Assembly: GCF_014649755.1 (NCBI RefSeq)
Contig: NZ_BMTQ01000016.1
Span: forward strand, 117,244 to 181,243
Length of the DNA stretch: 64,000 nt
Direction: 5' to 3'
Origin: Streptomyces litmocidini
Lineage (GTDB): Bacteria > Actinomycetota > Actinomycetes > Streptomycetales > Streptomycetaceae
Part shown: in pieces, positions 16,965-27,177 of the stretch
Position numbering within the stretch: position 1 is the first letter of the stretch
Layout: each line of letters begins with the position of its first letter
Notes under the pieces: generated by a model
The model's input: the letters and a program-made list of their open reading frames with translations, nothing else
Databases searched by the model: none
Told to the model about the DNA's origin: nothing
Made by a program: the position numbers and the translations under genes

Positions 16965-17873
16965 TCAGGGGTCGGGTTCTCCGTGGGTGGGTTCCACCGA
17001 CGAGCCCGTCAGGTCCTCGATCGCCTCCTCCGCCGCCGCCCGCCCCTTCAAGTACGCCTCGCTCAGAGGCGGTGGCGGTGGCGCCGCCACCGGCGACGGC
17101 ACCTGCTCCGCCCCCGGCGTCGCCCGCTCCAGGAACCGCAGCAGTTCCACCGGAATCGGCAGGACCAGCGTCGAGTTCTTCTCCGCGGACACCGCCATCA
17201 CCGTCTGCAGGAGCCGCAGCTGCAGCGCCGCCGGCTGGTCGGACATCACGCCCGCCGCCTCGGCCAGCTTCTTCGAGGCCTGGAGTTCCGCGTCCGCGTT
17301 GATCAGGCGTGCCCGTCGTTCCCGGTCCGCCTCCGCCTGCCGGGCCATGGAGCGCTTCATCGTCTCGGGCAGGGAGACGTCCTTGATCTCGACGCGGTCG
17401 ATGGCGACGCCCCAGCCCATCGCCGGGCTGTCGAGCATCAGTTCGAGGCCCTGGTTGAGCTTCTCCCGGTTGGACAGCAGGTCGTCGAGGTCGCTCTTGC
17501 CGATGATGGACCGGAGCGAGGTCTGCGCCATCTGGGAGACCGCGAACTTGTAGTCCTCGACGCGGACCAGCGCGTCGGCCGCGTCGACGACCTTGAAGTA
17601 GACGACCGCGTCGACCCGTACCGTCACGTTGTCGCGGGTGATGCCCTCCTGTGCGGGCACGGGCATCGTGACGATCTGCATGTTCACCTTGTGCAGGCGG
17701 TCGACGAACGGAACGATCATCGTGAAGCCGGGGGAGCGGACGTCGTCGCGCAGCCGGCCGAAGCGGAAGACGACGCCGCGCTCGTACTGCTTGACCACGC
17801 GCGCCGCGGCGGCCGCGTACACCGCGACCGCCGCTGCCGCGCCGGCCGCCGCCGTCAGCAGTTCTTGGATCAT
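16965..17873 (-). CDS. SPFH/band-7 (slipin-type) membrane protein
   Basis: The 302-residue protein has an N-terminal membrane helix (LLTAAAGAAAAVAVYAAAAA) followed by a stomatin-like SPFH domain: RVVKQYERGVVFRFGRLRDDVRSPGFTMIVPFVDRLHKVNMQ, then VTVRVDAVVYFKVVDAADAL. It continues with the coiled ADRERRARLINADAELQASKKLAEAA segment and a Pro-rich C-terminus. Such proteins scaffold membrane microdomains and often work with NfeD proteases; no NfeD partner is present here. ATG 17873 or the adjacent GTG 17876 may be used. It is the last gene of a four-gene minus-strand group. Confidence 0.88.
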   Translation of the reverse strand: MIQELLTAAAGAAAAVAVYAAAAARVVKQYERGVVFRFGRLRDDVRSPGFTMIVPFVDRLHKVNMQIVTMPVPAQEGITRDNVTVRVDAVVYFKVVDAADALVRVEDYKFAVSQMAQTSLRSIIGKSDLDDLLSNREKLNQGLELMLDSPAMGWGVAIDRVEIKDVSLPETMKRSMARQAEADRERRARLINADAELQASKKLAEAAGVMSDQPAALQLRLLQTVMAVSAEKNSTLVLPIPVELLRFLERATPGAEQVPSPVAAPPPPPLSEAYLKGRAAAEEAIEDLTGSSVEPTHGEPDP

Positions 17874-17918
17874 CACGGCCCCCTGGATCGAGCCGAACAG
17901 TACAAAAAGGGTATTCCC

Positions 17919-18818
17919 CTACAGCCAGCTCGCGAACTCGAGGAGCAGCTCGGCGTCCTGCCGGCGTCCCGCCGTCAGCGCCCGTGTCCCCGATTCGACC
18001 GCCCGGAACAGGCTCCAGCCGCGCAGCCGCTCCCGGTCCAGGTCCAGGGAGTCCGCCAGTTTGTTGACCCGCCTCCGGGCCGCGGAGGCCCCCGAGGAGG
18101 CGGCCACCAGGTCCTCGACCCGGTCCCGTACGAGCCGGGCGAGGTCGTAGGCCCGCTCGCCCACCAGCGGCTCGGGGCCGACGGCCAGCCAGGGCGCCCG
18201 GTCCCCGGCGAGGACCTTGCCCTGCCGGAAGTTCCCGTGCAGCAGCACCGTCTCCGTGTCGCCCGCGACCAGTTCCTCGCGGGCCGTGAGCGCCGCCGCG
18301 GTCAGTTCCGCGGTCGCCGGGTCCGCGCGGTACGGCTCCATGGCGGAGGCCTGTGCCGCCGTCCGCTCCGTCACCGTTCCGAAGCCGTGTCCCGTCGGCG
18401 GCTCGACCCAGAGCCTGCGCACGGTGCCCGCCGCCTCCAGGAGCGCCTTGGCCTCCGGCAGGGAGCGCAGCGAGACCTCGGGGTGGAGCCGTTCGAGGAC
18501 GAGCGCGCCCTCCCCGGCCTCGTCGAGGAGCTGGGCCGCGCCCCAGCCGTTCCAGTGCGCCAGGGCGTCCCGCTCCAGGTCCGGGCGGGTGAACGGCGGT
18601 GCGATCTTGAGAGCGGCGGGGGAGCCGTCGGAGCGCCGGACGAGCACGACCAGGCTGCTCCGTCCGCCGGGGGCCATCACCCGCTCGGTGTCCAGGGAAG
18701 CCCGGTCGAGCGCCCGCCCGGCGAGCTCCGGCAGCTCTCCGAGCCACTCGGCCGCCGCGGCGTCCCCGTACGTCTCGCCGAGCGTCCTGACCAGTCGCTG
18801 CGGCGGTTCGAAACCCAT
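17919..18818 (-). CDS. Aminoglycoside phosphotransferase/streptomycin 6-kinase-like protein, probably catalytically dead
   Basis: This 299-residue protein has the fold order of APH(6)-type kinases: an N-lobe with AALKIAPP, where the lysine binds ATP in relatives, then a C-lobe. The catalytic loop expected as HGDxxxxN reads HGNFRQGK (H194 to K201), so the catalytic Asp is Asn196 and the Mg-binding Asn is Lys201. The following metal-binding Asp (DPKG in active enzymes) is Gly214 (VGPEP). All three losses are in an otherwise intact frame. I infer a pseudokinase used for binding rather than phosphorylation. It starts 30 bp after the DUF4439 gene and precedes the SPFH gene. Confidence 0.75.
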   Translation of the reverse strand: MGFEPPQRLVRTLGETYGDAAAAEWLGELPELAGRALDRASLDTERVMAPGGRSSLVVLVRRSDGSPAALKIAPPFTRPDLERDALAHWNGWGAAQLLDEAGEGALVLERLHPEVSLRSLPEAKALLEAAGTVRRLWVEPPTGHGFGTVTERTAAQASAMEPYRADPATAELTAAALTAREELVAGDTETVLLHGNFRQGKVLAGDRAPWLAVGPEPLVGERAYDLARLVRDRVEDLVAASSGASAARRRVNKLADSLDLDRERLRGWSLFRAVESGTRALTAGRRQDAELLLEFASWL

Positions 18819-18848
18819 GCGTACGTTGTTCCTTCGGTCGGGGCGGGC

Positions 18849-19265
18849 CTACACCCGCTCGGCGAGCCCAGGAAAGGTTACGTCGCTGCCGCGCCAGCGG
18901 ACGGCGCGCACCGCGGCCTCCCGGAGCGCGGCGGCCGCCTCCGCGCGCGCGTGGCCCCCGGTGGCCCGGACGAGATCGGAGTACACGCCGGCCACCCGGT
19001 CCTCCAGGACCGCCGCGAGCCGCACCGCGCCGGCCGGGTCCTCGACCCGGAACGGCAGTTCGTACGCGGCCTCCGCCGCCACCGGCGTCCCGCCGAGGTC
19101 CCGCACGGTCCGGCGCAGCGCGTCCCGCCGTGCCCGGTGCGCCTCGTACGCGGCGGAGGCCTCGGCCCGCCGCTCGGTGCCGATCCGGCCACCGACGACC
19201 CCGTACCCGTACACCGCGGCGTGTTCGGCGGCCAGCGCGGCCTGGGTCGCGTCGAGGGCGCTCAT
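18849..19265 (-). CDS. DUF4439 ferritin-like domain protein
   Basis: The 138-residue, all-helical protein begins MSALDATQAALAAEHAAVYGYGVVG, followed by EAHRARRDALRRTVRDLG. This is the pattern of the DUF4439 ferritin-like family, with E and H residues spaced as in four-helix bundles. Metal binding is possible but not shown. Its start overlaps the stop of the lipoprotein gene (ATGA), so the two are translationally coupled and probably function together at or near the membrane. Confidence 0.8.
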   Translation of the reverse strand: MSALDATQAALAAEHAAVYGYGVVGGRIGTERRAEASAAYEAHRARRDALRRTVRDLGGTPVAAEAAYELPFRVEDPAGAVRLAAVLEDRVAGVYSDLVRATGGHARAEAAAALREAAVRAVRWRGSDVTFPGLAERV

Positions 19266-19879
19266 GCCCGTGCTCCTTCGGTCAGCAGGTAGGCGTGGGC
19301 GGCGCAGGCCGCCGCGACGGAGGCGAGCAGCCGGGCGTACTCGGGCGGTGCGGCGAGCAGGGCGGCCGTGTGGGCGTCGGAGGCGCCGCGCTCGGCGGCG
19401 GCGAGTTCCCGGAGGGCGGCCCGGGGGTCGGCCGCCACCCGAACGGGTGCGGCGGGGGCCGCGGGCCTCCCGGAGGCCGAGGCGGAGGCGGAGGGGTGGA
19501 CGGACGGGGCGGGCGGCGGGGCGGGGGAGGTCGACGGGGCGGTGCCCGCCGAGGTCGTCGCCGTGGCGGGTTCCACCGTCGTGCCGCCCTCGCCGAGGGC
19601 CTTCGCGTGGGCCGCCACCGCGCGCCGCAGCGGGGTCAGCCGGGGGGCCAGGGCGGGGTGGGCGGCGAGCGTCGCGTCGTAACGTCCCAGCAGGCCGCGC
19701 GCGGCGGTCACCGACCGCAGCCGCAGGGCCGCCTCGGCGCGCGCCACCCGTTCGGCCTCCCGTTCGGCGGCGTTCGGCCGCCGGGCCTGTCCGCCGGGGG
19801 AGGAGGTGCAGCCCGCGAGGGCGGTCACGCCCGCCGCCGCGCCCGCCGCGAGGAGCGCGCGTCTGCCCGTCGTCGTCAC
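19262..19879 (-). CDS. Twin-arginine lipoprotein of unknown function
   Basis: The 205-residue protein has a twin-arginine, lipobox N-terminus: VTTTGRRALLAAGAAAGVTA followed by LAGC. This predicts export by Tat and lipid attachment on the outer face. The mature part is helical and Ala-rich, with a Thr/Ser/Pro linker at about residues 100-135. Its second half (DPRAALRELAAAERGASDAHTAALL) resembles the DUF4439 helix pattern of the next gene, so the two may pair. GTG 19879 is chosen because GGGAGAAGG lies just upstream; longer frames enter rimP. It is divergent from rimP. Confidence 0.8.
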   Translation of the reverse strand: MTTTGRRALLAAGAAAGVTALAGCTSSPGGQARRPNAAEREAERVARAEAALRLRSVTAARGLLGRYDATLAAHPALAPRLTPLRRAVAAHAKALGEGGTTVEPATATTSAGTAPSTSPAPPPAPSVHPSASASASGRPAAPAAPVRVAADPRAALRELAAAERGASDAHTAALLAAPPEYARLLASVAAACAAHAYLLTEGARA

Positions 19880-20047
19880 GCCTTCTCCCTCGGCTGCCGT
19901 CCGTCGTCGAAGATCGTCGAGATCACCGCAGGCGAGCGTACCCGCGGGCCCCGGGGTGATGGACGGCAACACCCTCCGGGACCGGATACCCTTTGGTCTG
20001 ACACGCGACGAACCCACAACAGCACACGCGGCCGAGGAGTCACCCGG

Positions 20048-20545
20048 ATGAGCACCACCCAGAGCGACAGGCTGCGCGGACTCGTGGAGCCGCTCGTCGC
20101 CGCGAAGGACCTGGATCTGGAAGAGATCGAGGTGTCCCGGGCCGGCCGCCGCGGGCTGCTGCGGGTCGTCGTCGACTCGGACGAGGGCGTGGAGCTGGAC
20201 GTCTGCGCCGAGCTGAGCCGCGAGATCTCCGAGAAGCTCGACGAGACCGACGCGATGGGCGACGGCGAGTACGTCCTCGAGGTCAGCTCCCCCGGTGCCG
20301 AGCGCCCCCTCACCGAGCACCGCCACTACGTGCGCGCCACCGGCCGCCTGGTGAAGCTGCAGCTCGCGGAGGGCGGGGACCTGGTCGCGCGCATCCTGGC
20401 CGTGGACGAGGACGGCCTCGACACGGAGGTGCCGGGCGTGAAGGGGCGCAAGCCCACCGCCCGCCGGATCGCTTTCGCCGACATCGCCAAGGCGCGTGTC
20501 GAGATCGAGTTCAACCGCAAGGACAAGAAGGAAGAGGAGGCGTAG
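20048..20545 (+). CDS. rimP: Ribosome maturation factor RimP
   Basis: The 165-residue protein helps assemble the 30S subunit. It has the N-terminal RimP domain (RLRGLVEPLVAAKDLDLEEIEVSRAGRRGLLRVVVDSDEGVELD, then SREISEKLDE and YVLEVSSPGAERPL, the family's signature) and a C-terminal SH3-like domain with an acidic/basic tail. GAGGAG precedes the ATG. It heads the rimP-nusA-ylxR-infB block, with only 2 nt between it and nusA. It is divergent from the lipoprotein gene, with a 168-bp promoter region between. Confidence 0.96.
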   Translation: MSTTQSDRLRGLVEPLVAAKDLDLEEIEVSRAGRRGLLRVVVDSDEGVELDVCAELSREISEKLDETDAMGDGEYVLEVSSPGAERPLTEHRHYVRATGRLVKLQLAEGGDLVARILAVDEDGLDTEVPGVKGRKPTARRIAFADIAKARVEIEFNRKDKKEEEA

Positions 20546-20547
20546 CC

Positions 20548-21543
20548 GTGGACATCGACGTGAAGCTTCTGAAGGGCTTGGCGCAGGAGAAGGAGATCTC
20601 CTTCGAGATGCTGGTCGAGGCGATCGAGTCGGCCCTCCTCATCGCGTACCACCGCACCCCCGACGCCCGCCGCCACGCGCGCGTGGAGCTGAACCGGGCC
20701 ACCGGTCACGTGACGGTGTGGGCGAAGGAGGACCCCTCCGACCTGGAGGAGGGCCAGGAGCCCAAGGACTTCGACGACACCCCGTCGGACTTCGGCCGGA
20801 TCGCGGCGAGCACCGCCCGCCAGGTCATCCAGCAGCGGCTGCGGGACGCCGAGAACGACGTGACCTTCGGCGAGTACGCCCGTCGCGAGGGCGATGTCGT
20901 CGCCGGTGTGGTGCAGCAGGGCAAGGACCCGAAGAACGTCCTCGTCAAGCTGGACGACAAGCTGGAGGCCATCCTGCCGGTGCAGGAGCAGGTGCCGGGC
21001 GAGGAGTACACGCACGGTCTGCGGCTGCGCACGTACGTCGTCCGGGTGGCGAAGGGCGTCCGCGGTCCGTCCGTCACCCTCTCGCGCACGCACCCCAACC
21101 TGGTGAAGAAGCTCTTCGCCCTGGAGGTGCCGGAGATCGCCGACGGCTCGGTCGAGATCGCGGCCATCGCCCGCGAGGCCGGCCACCGCACCAAGATCGC
21201 CGTCCGTTCCACCCGTTCGGGCCTGAACCCCAAGGGCGCCTGCATCGGCCCGATGGGCAGCCGCGTCCGCAACGTGATGGCGGAGCTGCTCGGCGAGAAG
21301 ATCGACATCGTCGACTGGTCGGACGACCCGGCCGAGATGGTGGCGAACGCGCTCTCCCCGGCGCGGGTCTCCAAGGTCGAGGTCGTCGACCTCGCCGCCC
21401 GCTCCGCCCGGGTGACGGTGCCGGACTACCAGCTGTCGCTGGCCATCGGCAAGGAGGGCCAGAACGCCCGCCTCGCCGCGCGCCTCACCGGCTGGCGGAT
21501 CGACATCCGTCCGGACACGGAGCCGGCCGAGCCGCAGGGCTGA
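20548..21543 (+). CDS. nusA: Transcription termination/antitermination factor NusA
   Basis: The 331-residue protein binds RNA polymerase and nascent RNA in pausing, termination and rRNA antitermination. Domains in order are the polymerase-binding N-terminal domain (to about residue 105), S1 (VVAGVVQQGKDPKNVLVKLDDKLEAILP), KH1 (IAREAGHRTKIAVRSTRSGLNPKGACIGPMGSRVRNVMAEL) and KH2 (LAIGKEGQNARLAARLTGWRIDI). It lacks the C-terminal acidic repeats of E. coli NusA, as is normal for actinobacteria. The GTG start lies 2 nt after the rimP stop, with AGAGGAGG inside the rimP end. Confidence 0.97.
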   Translation: MDIDVKLLKGLAQEKEISFEMLVEAIESALLIAYHRTPDARRHARVELNRATGHVTVWAKEDPSDLEEGQEPKDFDDTPSDFGRIAASTARQVIQQRLRDAENDVTFGEYARREGDVVAGVVQQGKDPKNVLVKLDDKLEAILPVQEQVPGEEYTHGLRLRTYVVRVAKGVRGPSVTLSRTHPNLVKKLFALEVPEIADGSVEIAAIAREAGHRTKIAVRSTRSGLNPKGACIGPMGSRVRNVMAELLGEKIDIVDWSDDPAEMVANALSPARVSKVEVVDLAARSARVTVPDYQLSLAIGKEGQNARLAARLTGWRIDIRPDTEPAEPQG

Positions 21544-21617
21544 GACCGTTTTTGGACAACGAGTGTTCGATTCTTGCCCCGAACGGGTGGGGTCGGCGCG
21601 GGGAGGTAGACTTAGTA

Positions 21618-21899
21618 GTGTCTGGCCGGACGCATGCCCGCGCGTGCCCTGAGCGAACCTGTGTGGGATGCCGGGAGCGAGCGGCCAAGAGCGATCTGCT
21701 GCGGATCGTGATGAACAAGGACGAGTGCGTTCCTGATCATCGCGGTACGCTGCCCGGCCGGGGTGCGTACCTGCACCCCGCCGTGGTCTGTCTCGACCTG
21801 GCGGTCCGCCGCCGAGCTTTCCCGAGGGCCCTCAAGGCCCAGGGACCGCTCGACACCGCGGCGCTCCGTCGTCACGTCGAGCAGGCGGCACCACAATGA
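21618..21899 (+). CDS. ylxR: YlxR-family RNA-binding protein
   Basis: The 93-residue basic protein has the YlxR signature RTCVGCRERAAKSDLLRIV, then LPGRGAYLHPAVVCLDLAVRRRAF. The family is a small RNA- or nucleoid-binding fold encoded between nusA and infB. The GTG start at 21618 follows GGGAGGT by 11 nt, a long spacing. A later start would remove conserved residues. Its TGA overlaps an ATG that opens a 19-codon frame (ATGA), the first link in an unusual leader before infB. Confidence 0.92.
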   Translation: MSGRTHARACPERTCVGCRERAAKSDLLRIVMNKDECVPDHRGTLPGRGAYLHPAVVCLDLAVRRRAFPRALKAQGPLDTAALRRHVEQAAPQ

Positions 21900-21955
21900 A
21901 CAAGAAGTACGGCACGGAGAACCGTGCGGTCAGGTACCTCGCGAGTTGGAAGTAG
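21896..21955 (+). CDS. 19-residue reading frame coupled to the ylxR stop
   Basis: ATG 21896 overlaps the ylxR TGA and encodes MNKKYGTENRAVRYLASWK. It is basic and has no known family. It is too short to judge by composition, but the ATGA overlap and its use of AAG/AAC/TAC codons make translation by re-initiation plausible. Its role may be regulatory, keeping ribosomes moving toward infB, rather than to produce a peptide. Confidence 0.4.
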   Translation: MNKKYGTENRAVRYLASWK

Positions 21956-21967
21956 GTCGAGATTGCG

Positions 21968-22045
21968 ATGAGCACTCGATGAGTACGCGATGAGTACGCC
22001 CATGAAGTAGCGACGGTCCGGCGGTAACCGGACCTCACAAAGGAG
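21968..22045 (+). promoter_or_regulatory. infB leader: three chained micro-frames, a hairpin and the ribosome site
   Basis: Three tiny frames overlap by ATGA: MSTR (21968-21982), MSTR (21979-21993) and MSTPMK (21990-22010). They come from an 11-bp unit, GATGAGTACGC, repeated with variation. Next is a 7-bp hairpin, GGTCCGG (22015-22021)/CCGGACC (22028-22034), then AAAGGAG (22039-22045) 4 nt before the infB GTG. It resembles a relay for translational coupling from ylxR to infB. Confidence 0.6.
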
Positions 22046-22049
22046 CAAA

Positions 22050-25136
<3,087 letters not shown>

Positions 25137-25151
25137 CGCGTAGGGCTGCGT

Positions 25152-25194
25152 CCGGGGCCGGTCGGCGGAAGATATTTCCGTCGATCGGCCCCGG
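25152..25194 (+). terminator. Hairpin after infB
   Basis: Nine paired bases CCGGGGCCG/CGGCCCCGG plus a partly paired inner stem CGGAA/TTCCG around GATAT. It begins 15 nt after the infB stop. Confidence 0.65.
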
Positions 25195-25204
25195 CCGTTG
25201 CGTG

Positions 25205-25210
25205 TACCGT
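25205..25210 (+). promoter_or_regulatory. Possible -10 box (TACCGT) for the DUF503-rbfA-truB unit
   Basis: TANNNT hexamer just after the infB hairpin and 69 bp before the DUF503 start. No clear -35 is seen. Confidence 0.35.
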
Positions 25211-25279
25211 TCTGGTGTCCCTGCCGAGCGACGGCCCGGCAGGCCACCGAACCCGAACCGGCGGGACATCCGGCACCAC

Positions 25280-25573
25280 ATGTACGTGGGGACCCTGTCC
25301 TTCGACCTGCTCCTCGGCGACGTTCATTCGTTGAAGGAGAAACGCTCCGTCGTCCGGCCCATCGTCGCCGAGCTCCAGCGCAAGTTCTCCGTGAGCGCGG
25401 CCGAGGTGGGCGACCAGGACCTCCATCGCAGGGCCCGACTGGGCGTCGCGCTGGTGTCCGGGGACCCGGGGTTCGTATCGGACGTGCTCGACCGCTGTGA
25501 GCGGCTCGTCGCCGCACGCCCGGAGGTGGAACTCCTTTCGGTGCGCCGAAGGCTCCACACTGATGAAGACTGA
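25280..25573 (+). CDS. DUF503 (YlxP-like) protein
   Basis: The 97-residue protein starts MYVGTLSFDLLLGDVHSLKEKRSVVRPIVAELQRKFSVSAAEV. This matches the DUF503/YlxP family, found between infB and rbfA in many bacteria. A small ferredoxin-like fold and a link to ribosome assembly are suspected from context; no reaction is known. ATG 25280 gives the conserved N-terminus, although the ribosome site is weak. It is followed after 30 nt by rbfA. Confidence 0.88.
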   Translation: MYVGTLSFDLLLGDVHSLKEKRSVVRPIVAELQRKFSVSAAEVGDQDLHRRARLGVALVSGDPGFVSDVLDRCERLVAARPEVELLSVRRRLHTDED

Positions 25574-25603
25574 TCTGAGCAAGGCAAAGAAGGAGAAGGA
25601 CCA

Positions 25604-26044
25604 GTGGCCGACAACGCGCGGGCGAAGAAGCTGGCGGACCTCATCCGGGAGGTGGTCGCCGAGAAGCTGCAGCGCGGCATCAAGGACCCCCGCCTGGGCA
25701 CGCACGTGACCATCACGGACACCCGCGTCACCGGTGACCTGCGGGAGGCCACGGTCTTCTACACGGTCTACGGCGACGACGAGGACCGTGCGAGCGCCGC
25801 GGCCGGCCTGGAGAGCGCCAAGGGCATCCTCCGTTCGGCCGTCGGCCGGGCGGCGGGGACCAAGTTCACCCCGACCCTGACCTTCGTGGCCGACGCCCTC
25901 CCGGAGAACGCGCGGACGATCGAGGACCTCCTCGACAAGGCGCGGGCCTCGGACGCCCAGGTGCGCCAGGCCTCCTCGGGCGCGGACTTCGCGGGCGACG
26001 CCGACCCCTACAAGAAGCCGGGCGAGGACGAAGCCGCCGAATGA
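25604..26044 (+). CDS. rbfA: 30S ribosome-binding factor A
   Basis: The 146-residue KH-like protein binds the 30S subunit and aids 16S 5' end maturation. It shows NARAKKLADLIREVVAEKLQ, the hallmark DPRLGTHVTITDTRVTGDLREATVFYTVYG, and FTPTLTFVADALPENARTIEDLLDKA. The C-terminal ~20 residues are an acidic tail. GTG start with AAGGAGAAGGA upstream. Its stop overlaps the truB ATG. Confidence 0.96.
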   Translation: MADNARAKKLADLIREVVAEKLQRGIKDPRLGTHVTITDTRVTGDLREATVFYTVYGDDEDRASAAAGLESAKGILRSAVGRAAGTKFTPTLTFVADALPENARTIEDLLDKARASDAQVRQASSGADFAGDADPYKKPGEDEAAE

Positions 26045-26940
26045 GCACCTCGGGAAAGACGCCCGACGGGCTTGTCATCGTCGACAAGCCGTCGGGCTTC
26101 ACTTCGCACGACGTCGTGGCCAAGATGCGCGGGATCGCCAAGACCCGCCGCGTCGGCCACGCCGGCACGCTCGACCCCATGGCCACGGGCGTCCTCGTCC
26201 TCGGCGTGGAGCGGGCGACCAAGCTCCTCGGTCACCTCGCGCTGACCGAGAAGGAGTACCTGGGCACCATCCGCCTGGGCCAGACGACGATCACCGACGA
26301 CGCCGAGGGCGAGATCACGGCGTCGGTCGACGCTTCGAAGGTCACCCGCGAGCAGATCGACGCCGGCGTCGCCGAGCTGACCGGCGCCATCATGCAGGTG
26401 CCGTCGAAGGTCTCCGCGATCAAGATCGACGGCAAGCGGTCGTACGCGCGCGTGCGCGGCGGCGAGGAGTTCGAGATCCCGGCCCGCCCGGTCACCGTCT
26501 CCTCCTTCCGGGTGTACGACGTCCGCGACGACACCGCCGAGGACGGCACGCCCGTCATCGACCTGGTCGTCTCGGTGGTCTGCTCCTCCGGTACGTACAT
26601 CCGGGCGCTCGCCCGGGACCTCGGCGCCGGACTCGGCGTCGGCGGCCACCTGACCGCGCTGCGGCGCACCCGGGTCGGCCCGTACAAGCTGGACTCGGCC
26701 CGGACCCTGGAGCAGCTCCAGGAGGAGCTGACGGTCATGCCGGTCGCCGACGCGGCCGCGGCGGCGTTCCCGCGCTGGGAGGTCGACGCGAAGCGGGCCG
26801 GGCTGCTGCTCAACGGCGTCCGCCTGGAGATGCCGGAGTACCCGAAGGGGCCCGTCGCGGTCTTCGGGCCCGAGGGGAGGCTGCTCGCGCTCGTCGAGGA
26901 GCAGCGGGGCAAGGCCAAGAGCCTCGCCGTCTTCGGCTGA
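26041..26940 (+). CDS. truB: tRNA pseudouridine-55 synthase
   Basis: The 299-residue enzyme makes pseudouridine 55 in the tRNA T-arm. The catalytic aspartate is D45 in GHAGTLDPMATGVL, preceded by DKPSGFTSHDVV. Also visible are KEYLGTIRLGQ, VPSKVSAIKIDGKRSYARVRGGE, CSSGTYIRALARDLG and GGHLTALRRTRVGPY. A C-terminal PUA-like part ends the protein. ATG overlaps the rbfA stop by 4 nt. A spacer-free palindrome follows as terminator. Confidence 0.97.
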   Translation: MSTSGKTPDGLVIVDKPSGFTSHDVVAKMRGIAKTRRVGHAGTLDPMATGVLVLGVERATKLLGHLALTEKEYLGTIRLGQTTITDDAEGEITASVDASKVTREQIDAGVAELTGAIMQVPSKVSAIKIDGKRSYARVRGGEEFEIPARPVTVSSFRVYDVRDDTAEDGTPVIDLVVSVVCSSGTYIRALARDLGAGLGVGGHLTALRRTRVGPYKLDSARTLEQLQEELTVMPVADAAAAAFPRWEVDAKRAGLLLNGVRLEMPEYPKGPVAVFGPEGRLLALVEEQRGKAKSLAVFG

Positions 26941-26986
26941 ACCGACGACGCCGTCGGGGCCCTGTGAGGCTCCTGCGGGGTTCCGT

Positions 26987-27020
26987 CGTGGGGCGGGCAC
27001 GCGCGCGTGCCCGCCCCACG
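26987..27020 (+). terminator. Perfect 34-nt palindrome after truB
   Basis: 17-bp arms 26987-27003 and 27004-27020 meet without a spacer, so the folded loop is about 4 nt (GCGC). No T tract. Likely end of the infB-region operon. Confidence 0.75.
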
Positions 27021-27164
27021 CCTTTCCCCCCTCGGTTTCCCCCGGGGAGTGTCTGTCCCGCGGAGCCGCCGAAATTCACCCCATCGGGGAGGCGCTCGAT
27101 GCGAACGGGGGAGTGTCAGGGGGCGCGTTCCCCGATGGACGCCCGCCGGTGATCACCAGCCGCC

Positions 27165-27170
27165 TACCGT
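27165..27170 (+). promoter_or_regulatory. -10 box TACCGT, leaderless spacing
   Basis: Ends 7 nt before ATG 27178, with no ribosome site between, so the mRNA probably begins at the ATG. Confidence 0.45.
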
Positions 27171-27177
27171 CGACACC

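Noticed and set aside
18217..18818. Active aminoglycoside resistance kinase
   Set aside because: The catalytic Asp, Asn and metal-binding Asp are all replaced (N196, K201, G214).
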